From: Limanda limanda
Taxonomy: Eukaryota; Chordata; Actinopteri; Pleuronectiformes; Pleuronectidae
Assembly (NCBI RefSeq): GCF_963576545.1
Contig: NC_083642.1
Location: forward strand, 2,533,188 to 2,597,187
Length of the DNA: 64,000 bases
Reading direction: 5' to 3'
Under the pieces are notes generated by a model. The model made no database searches, had not been told where the DNA came from, and saw nothing but the letters and a program-made list of their open reading frames with translations. This document shows, piece by piece, positions 56,313 to 64,000 of the stretch (position 1 is its first letter; the number at the start of each line of letters is the position of its first letter). The translations under genes were made by a program, and so were the position numbers.

Positions 56313-59300
56313 GACCTGCTCCTCTGGGGGGTTCCCACCTCACACCTTCTCTCAGGAACATTCCCAGTATCTCCACCAGTAAAGTCAGAGCTTCAGTAGA
56401 TCACACACACAGTCATGCACACACACTGTAGTTCAGGCAACAAACACAAACCTCAGATTGTGTAGAAACGCACAACGAACTGGAACCTGAACTTTTTCTC
56501 TGGCTACCTGCTGCTCACCTTTGTTTTCAGAACATTACTTTCTTTTTGCCTGAACGTGACTCACCGGCCTCAGGTGTTGACAGTCTGGTAGAAAAGACCT
56601 GGCGTGTGTTGTGTAGATTGTGTATTCGTCCTTGAAAACACACACACGTTCAGTCCATCTCCACTTGTGTTGTTTGTGTCTCACTCATCGGCCTGTATAC
56701 ACTGTACACATCCGTCCTGACTGCTGGTCCAGGACCAGTAGTGGAGAGGTGACCCTCACACACACAAACACACACACACACACACACACACAATAGTTGT
56801 TTCAACATTGTACAAAACTTGTCTTCTTCCGTCTCTATAATCCTGAAACAGTTTCTTCCAGAGACTCACTTCACTGCTTCTGAATGAAAACACAATTTAC
56901 TGTAGCACTTAATTTTCAGTTTCCCTGCATTTGATTTAATCCTCCACAGATTCTGCCTGTTTTTTCCTGAAGGAATTAGGATGTTTGGTAACACACAGGC
57001 AACAAAAACACACATTATCCTCCAATATCCTTAAAGGTAATATTGAGCCTGTGACACACACAGAATCTGATCGAAGGGCGTGTGTGAGATTTGTTTTTCT
57101 TTTAAACCGGACGTTTCCCTCCAGCAAACATCTTCTCAGGGAGATTTATGCTCAGGCGATAAAACGCTGCAAAGCCGAGGCGGGGGGGGGGGCAACTGGT
57201 GCCAAGTTCTCCCCGGGTCCATTAGCATGCACTCTGCAGCAAACCAGTGTGTGGATGTGTTGGTGCTGGATTGTACTTTTCTCAGGGAAACCTAATGCTG
57301 CTTGGAATCCCATGAATGCTTCTGTTCCCAGTGGAAGTCTCTGTCAGCTCCGGTGAGACGCTGGAGAAGAAGAAGTGGCTCTCGAGGTTCAGAATTCCTG
57401 CTAATTGGCAACGTGGCTGTGGATTCATTGCCACCCCCACCCCCCCCCGATCACCCCTTAACACTGCTTTGTTCCCCCTCATAGTGGAGTGGTCTGTGTG
57501 TCAGGGTGATGCTCTGGGCTCTGGCATCAATGAGACGCTTGTTTCCTCAGAACCCCTCGGAGAATCAGCGGCTTTAAGACAAATCGCTTTCACTTCCCTT
57601 TGTGCACCTCATCCAGGAAGATGAAGAGACTCTCTCTCTCTCTCTCTCTCTGAACAAGTCGATGCTGATGTGCGTCTGTGCTGCGTGAACTCGTCATGTG
57701 ATGGAGCGAGCGTGTCCCACTTTCCTTTAGGTCAGACGAGGATTCATTTGCCATCGATCTCCGAGGACGTGTAATGTAATTGTTTGTGATATAATAAAGA
57801 GGAAGCAGCTGATTGGCCCGGATGAGGAGAAGTCAAAATAAATAAAAAAAGGCTGAACCAACCAACTCCCTGACGGAGGACGACATGTGATAGATAGAAG
57901 TCGTCGTAGTGATAGTTGGTTGTGTGTCGCTTCTTTGATGGAATAACCCACGATTCCCTTTTGGCTTTTGCAGCAGTTAACAAACAAAACACTTGTCTGG
58001 TGCCAGCGTCTCTGCACCGAGCAAATGAGATGTGTGATATGCTCCAAAGGGAGAGAGAGAGGGGGTGAGAGAGAGAGAGGGAGAGAGGGAGAGAGGGAGG
58101 GATGGCGTCCCGCTGACAAATGCCTTTTTGAATTTTTTATGTGGCAGATACTAAACTTCTGTCGATTTGGCCCAGATTTGGTTCCAATTAGTTTGAGCGC
58201 GGGAACGCCGATGCCACCTGTTCTCTCCCTCCTTCCTTCTCTCTATCCATCCTTCTCTCTCTCCCTCCCTCTCTCCTACCCATGTCTCTCTCTGCGTTTG
58301 GTTTATGTGTCAGTGGCCTAGTTCTGTGTCAGTCATTGTTGTCGTCTTCTTCAGTGTACACTTTGCCAGCCGTTTAACTCGAGGTTTGTGTGTTTCTCTT
58401 CCGTGCGGATTCCACTTTAAAGCCGAGGCTGAACCTGTGACCACAGGAGAGAACTGGAAGTGTACTGGGTCCCGACGTGAAGCCACAAAGCCGTTCCAGT
58501 AAAAAGGAAGTTGAATGGCGTGGATGCAGAACCACCGCGAGCGCTCTGACATATCACTCCAGGCTCTATGCACAGGCGTGGGGGGGGGGGGGGGGGGATT
58601 TGAATGAAGCATCTGATGGTGGTTTGATAGAGACACACAGAGGAGGGCTTGTGTCCTCCCAGGATCCCCCCCGGGGCCACTTCCTGTCCCTGTGCTCTGG
58701 GACCGGGGCCAGGGTGACACAGGCCACGCATCTCAACGCTCAATCCTCCCACTGTCTCCCCCTGTGTGGAGAGACCATCACTCTCTCTCTCTCTCTCTCT
58801 CTCTCCCTCGTTCCCATCGCTCCCTGCACAGCGCTGGGGACAGGAACAGCCTCCGTGGCCTTTAGAGAGACGCCTCTGTGTGCGGCTTTGTGTAGGCGCA
58901 GCTGTGCGAGTTTCGGCTCGGGGATGATGATGATGAGATGCTGGGAAGAGCTCACGCTGCTCGGAAACCCGCGAGCTGCTCCGTCCTCTGAGAACCGCTC
59001 CCGGGTCGGTCCACATGGGAGGTTTCTATGCGGATCATTTACTGGCAGAGATGAAAACACTCTGTCAAATCCAACCTCTGACCCGGCAGACTTAGAAACT
59101 AAACCCAACCCGATAAATCAAATGTGTTTACGTGGGATATCCTCGACAAAATCTGCTTTAATGTATGTGGACACACAATCTGACGGCCCCGCCTCCAGAT
59201 TGTCAGTTTTCCTCCGTTGTATGAATATGAATAAACTGAATGGTTTTATTGTTTGGAGGCTACAAACCAGTGACATGCGTCTGGGGTTCAAGAATCAAGA

Positions 59301-59330
59301 CGCCGCCTTTTCCCCTTTTTAAAGCAAACG

Positions 59331-59590
59331 ATTAATAATAATACATTTTATTTATAAGGCGCTTTCAGGATACTCAAGGTCGCCGTACAACAGTCAACAA
59401 TACAGTTAAATCACATTTTTAAAATGCACAAAGCAGAGCAGCAGCAGAACAACAATTTCGGCAGACAGGAACATTAAAATGTATACGCCTGCCTAAACAG
59501 GTGGGTTTTGATGTTAGATTTAAAAAGAGCGATTGAATTTGGGTCAATGTTCCTGATTAACTGAGAAAACAACTTGTAGTTCAGTTCGAT
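59331..59590 (-). mobile_element. LINE-like 3' fragment
   Basis: AATAATAATACATTTTATTT, ATAAGGCGCTTTCAGGATAC and CTCAAGGTCGCCGTACAAC form a common fish LINE 3' signature in inverse orientation. No frame remains. Confidence 0.6.
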
Positions 59591-62500
59591 AATGATCATT
59601 ATTTTCAGTTTTACACACACGTACTTACTTTATCTAAGTGAATAATCGGTGACACACACGTAGAAGACACTGAGGAAGACGTCTGGAGAGTTTGTGGTGA
59701 TCAGAGTTAATACGTCACTTCCTGTCTCTCCTGCTGCACCCGGTTGCTCCACCTCTCGCCGGGAATAACCTGGAGGATTTGTTGCTGTTGTGATCTGTGC
59801 AGAAAACCCTCCCGCTGTGTTGTGCACGTGTTGAAAGGAAAACTCTGCGTTAACTCCGTAGCCGATTCTCTGGATCTCATTCTGTGGTCATGTCTGAAAA
59901 CGGCTGCTAAAAATGTGCTTTTCCAAGTGATTTCTCACTTTTACATTTGGCTTCACAGCTCAGATCCTCTTCTGGAGTCACTGGTGCTTCATCAGACACA
60001 AGCTCTTTCCTCTCAGGTGATTTATAGCTGCAGCGAACGCCTGATTTATTATGAATTTATAGTTTTATCGTGATGTATCACTTCTTCTCAGTCACCTCAC
60101 TGATCTCAGACAATGACTTTTACCTGCAAACCTTCACCCTGGTGTCTCTGTCCTGGTTTGAGAAGACACCAGGGTCGTCCTCCTCTACCTCAGCTGTGTC
60201 CGGTTCCTGATCTCATGAAAGCTCCGACCCGACCAGCCGACTCCTCTCTGCTCGCCGCTGATTGCTTCTCAGCCGGCGACTCGCTCACAGCTTCTCCGCC
60301 CCACTGAGAACATTTGAATATTAAAATCCGGACCTTCTGAACAAAGAGCTGGTTTAGATGAGATAGAGGAAATCACTCCCGTGTTTGAAGGGGCTCTTGT
60401 CCTCCAATCTGTTATGGAAATGTCCTGGCAGGGAGCTGTTATGTTTCTGATAATGAAGCGTGACACATTTTGATCTGTAAAATTTGAATGGTGCCTGTAT
60501 CTGCTGCTCTTATTTGTCTATCTCGGAGGAAGCTGGAGCCCGACACTGGGATGTTTGTGTCTTGTTGAACTGAAGCTACAGAGATGTGGAATCTGCACAT
60601 GGAGGCCACGCTGTTCCTCTTTAAATGTGGATGTAAGATTTTCCTTGACACACTTCCTTATTGTGTGGAGTCCTCTGTCGTTGTTTGAGGACAGCTGATA
60701 ATCAGCCGCAGCATGTGACGCTCTCACCTTGCGTTTCACTTTGCGTTGACGATAAACACAATCTGTTCCAGAGCGTTTTCAAGAGCACGAGCTGCCACAG
60801 TGTGTGTGTGTGTGTGTGTGTGCGACCTTGACTTGGTTTCTTGTTCTTACATCGTGTGGCTACTTTGACGCTGCGTGCGTTCCCTTTCTCTGACAGGCGC
60901 TGGTGGGAATGTGCCGGGGTTTTGCCCGAGGCACCTGAAGGTCCCCGGGCGGTCGGTGTCTCTACCTGCTGCACATTCCTGCTCAGGGCTGTGAGAGCAG
61001 GAGAGGAGTTGAAACTCGCCTTGCCCTCCACTCTGCATTCCTCAGCCATGACTCGGCTCAGTCGCACTGTTGCAACAAACCTGGGAATGCCACAATACAC
61101 ACACACTGACACACACACACACACACACACGCACACCTGGTTCACTTTCTCACATTGGAACATGTTGTATGTTCAGTGTCGTGCTGCTCGACAGCTTCTC
61201 GTGGCCTCAGGTTCTGCAGTTGTTTCTGAAATGATTTCTCAGTTTGCTCTGAATTTACAGCAAAAGAACCTGTTTGTTTGCTTGTTCTCTCTCTGTGCCG
61301 CAGTCCAAGCACAGGCAGCTAAGGTTAATTGGAGAATGTAAATTGGTGTGAATGTCTCTACACGACGGCCCTGAGGACCTGTAGACCTGTCCAGGACGCA
61401 CCCCCCCCCCCCCCCCTTGTGGGATCACCAGTATAGATAACTGCTGGATGGTTAACAACATGGATATTTGAAAAGCAGAAGAACTCAAGGAATCTCTTTG
61501 CTGCAGCCAAACACACTTTGAGTTCTCTCAGAAAGTTCATCACTTTCACAAACCAAAGCTCGTTGGAATTCAAGTTTGAAATCGTTCTTTTCATCTGATG
61601 TAATTTATTTAGCTTTTTGCATGAGCTTCTGTACAACTCCTCCTTTTGTCAATTGACCTTTTTTTCTTTTCTTACAAAAATATTAGAAATATGCAGCACT
61701 ACTTCCCTCATTCTTCACTAATTCCTCAGAGTTTTACTCCGCTGCCTTTGTACAGATAAGAACAGAACATAGTGTGTGTGACACCTGCAGGAACAGTTTG
61801 CATCAGCTGTCAGGGATTTGATTTACTGCACCGCTGCAGGAAAGCTGCAGATTAAACCACTTCTCTCTTCCTGAACATTGTGTTATTCTGAAATTAATTT
61901 CTCTGAACTGCTTTATTTATTTATAAAGCAGGGTTGGGCTGCAACACTTGACCTGTCGTGTCTCTGTTTGATTTAATTTGCAGAACTGCTCCTCCATTCA
62001 TTACATACTGAATATATATATATATATATATATACTGTATCTATGTTCCCTGTGGGTCAGGCTTTAGATGTCAGAGCTGTATGGATTTCTCCTGCTTGCC
62101 TGGCTGTGCTGATGAGGAGTTAAACGGTGAAAGCCCCTGAAGGCTGCTGAGGCACGAGGCCCATGGGAATCCGTGTGGGCTCGTGCAGATCAGCTCTGTG
62201 AACCGTGATGAGAAGAAGTGAAGTCGAGGGTTCGCCATCACGCCACTCCGCTGCTCTGCACTCGGAAGCAATAAAACGTAGGCTTGTCTGAAGCTGCGAG
62301 TCTGGGATCTGTTGTTTTCGTAGCGTTACAGATTAAATATTCCTCCTGTCAGATGCTCCTCAGAGCAGAGATGTTCCTCCTCCTCCTCCTCCTCCTCACG
62401 TGACCTGTGGCTGACACATCAGAGGAAGTGGAATCCTTTATTTCCACCGTTTCCCTCTGGAAATCTCCTGAAAGGATTGGAGGAAGAATGGGGGGGGGAA

Positions 62501-64000
62501 AGAGCTCGGATGGAGGGGAGGATAGAGCGAGTGTGAGGGAGTAAGGAGCCCAAGCTCTTGAGGATTATCTTTTTCTTCTGGCTTCTCTCTCCATCTCGCC
62601 CGCTCTCCCTCTTTTCCATTTCTTGTTTGAACACATGACCACAGCTCATCAGTCCCAGTTGAACATAATGACCATATTTAGATGAGAGCGGCCGAGCCGG
62701 GGTAGAGAGAGAGAGAGAGGGAGAGAGAGAGAGAGAGAGAGAGAGAAGGATGTGAGGCTGGCGTCGTGGTGAAGCCCAGAAACAACACAACACAACACAA
62801 CGACACAACATAAGTCACAGTAGTAAAGCATTCTGTCTATTCTTGGTGTTTAATGCAGCACAGAGGAACAACACGTGGATTCTCTCACTCTCTCCTCTCG
62901 ATCCGGTGAACCCCCCCAGGGTCCTCAGCTCTGTGCATTCCTCAGATGCCTCAAATCTGCGTTTTACAGGAGGAGACGAAGCTGCTGCTGCTTCCTGACG
63001 TGTGTCTGCGTCCGTCACTGTGACCAGGAACAGCTGGGAGACCCTGGGCCATAAAACAGAGCATGTGTTCCAACAATAGGTTCCTTTCATCACCATCGGT
63101 TAACGCGGAGTTTGACTTTAAGCTCTCTCTCTCTCCTCCTTTTTTAAACAGGAATCGGTAAAAACGTTTAATTGTGCAACCGGTGAGGTTAGCGTCCCGG
63201 AGTTAAAGTCGCTGTTTTGTAACAAAGCTGATGAGCCGAGACAGGAGAGTAGTCCAAGGCTGGTCAAACGTCCCAGTTAAATAAGGTTGTTTTCCACTTC
63301 TACATCACAGAGTGAACGTAAACATGGACGACGAGTCTCCACTCGCTCTCACTATCCAGGAATGAAACCAAAATGTCCCGGAAACAGACGCTGGAACCTT
63401 GAGCCAACGACACGTGTTAGATTCTGGCCTCATTGCAGGATAGCAATCGGGGGATGGAGCCTCGTGGCGAGATTCACACCGACGCACGTGCTCGACCAAT
63501 CACATCATCTCGTTACGGGAGGATTAACATGAACATACATCAGTGTGATGAGACCTAAAACTAAAGAAACAATCTCTGGAAATGATTTAAAGTGTATTTT
63601 GACTTTATTAGTTTGGTCCATGTCCTATCTGCTAACATGGAGGAGGCGGGGTTTATGACCTGTGCTTCAGCTTCACTTTTAGGGAGCTGTCATGTCCACG
63701 TCCACTTTTATATACGATCCATGCTCTACTAGATTCTATAAAAGTATAAATAAATTATAAATTCTAGGCCGATTGCGTCACAGCGGTGGGACTAGACTGT
63801 CCCAATTTCGAAGGCTCTTACGAGTGTGTCCTTCCACCCCCGAGCGATGGAAACACCCCCGGGTGGATCCTTCCCAGCCCAACATATCCCATGATTCATT
63901 GTGCTTGTGTGACTAACTGTTTGTCCTCGGCTGTTGGAGGATGCAGTCGACGTCGTTCCTCCACAGGACGCGACCGGTGAATCGAGACACGTTTCTTATC

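Larger units (their letters stand above)
56147..64000. other. No coding exon recognised
   Basis: Contains a CA array (56247-56310), GA/TC runs (58045-58105, 58780-58806, 62705-62747), poly-G (58579-58598), a LINE-like piece (59331-59590), an AT array (62011-62033) and a hairpin at 60137-60174. Stretches near 57120-57320 and 58100-58210 look like candidate conserved noncoding DNA. The 281-codon frame at 58477-59322 spans a poly-G run and a TC run, and a long frame overlaps it on the other strand, so it was not called. Confidence 0.7.

Noticed and set aside
58477..59322. 281-codon open frame
   Set aside because: It spans a poly-G run and a TC microsatellite, has a long antisense frame, and shows no domain. 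It ends beside a LINE fragment.

Overview
The window reads as a vertebrate, almost certainly teleost fish, nuclear genome segment. Coding DNA is sparse and split by GT-AG introns, and the rest is filled with long dinucleotide microsatellites, LINE 3' tails, tRNA-derived SINE heads, hAT-like MITEs and solo LTRs. No bacterial operon, phage, CRISPR array or complete viral gene was seen.

Two genes are well supported, both on the + strand. Positions 699-17340 hold the 3' half of NFATC2 (NFAT1): eight coding exons from the start of the Rel homology region to the stop codon, followed by a 3'UTR ending near 19.1 kb. The first coding exon or exons (regulatory, calcineurin-docking half) lie left of the window. 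Positions 48049-52168 hold the complete two-exon coding sequence of KCNG1 (Kv6.1, 506 aa), a modulatory voltage-gated potassium channel subunit. To my knowledge NFATC2 and KCNG1 are neighbours in the same order and orientation on human 20q13, so this is conserved synteny; the NFATC1/KCNG2 paralogues on 18q fit the proteins less well. No functional link between the two is implied.

Layout: 1-655 LINE tail; 699-17340 NFATC2 exons with repeat-filled introns; 17341-~19108 3'UTR; 19.1-48 kb intergenic, with a 39-bp minisatellite (22.1-23.6 kb), a tandem duplication interrupted by a LINE (24.3-25.7 kb), a possible KCNG1 promoter and leader exon (~36.7-37.0 kb) and a 1.9-kb pyrimidine-rich satellite (41.7-43.7 kb); 48.0-52.2 kb KCNG1, whose 3' flank is a long-inverted-repeat transposon with a solo LTR nested in it; 53-64 kb no recognisable coding exon, but a possible promoter and 5' noncoding exon near 55.9-56.15 kb.

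The notable biology is structural: mobile elements lie within about 20-45 bp of three NFATC2 splice acceptors, nested insertions can be dated against duplicated empty sites, and a hairpin-forming minisatellite stays open in several frames without being convincing coding sequence. I found no clear novel molecular system.
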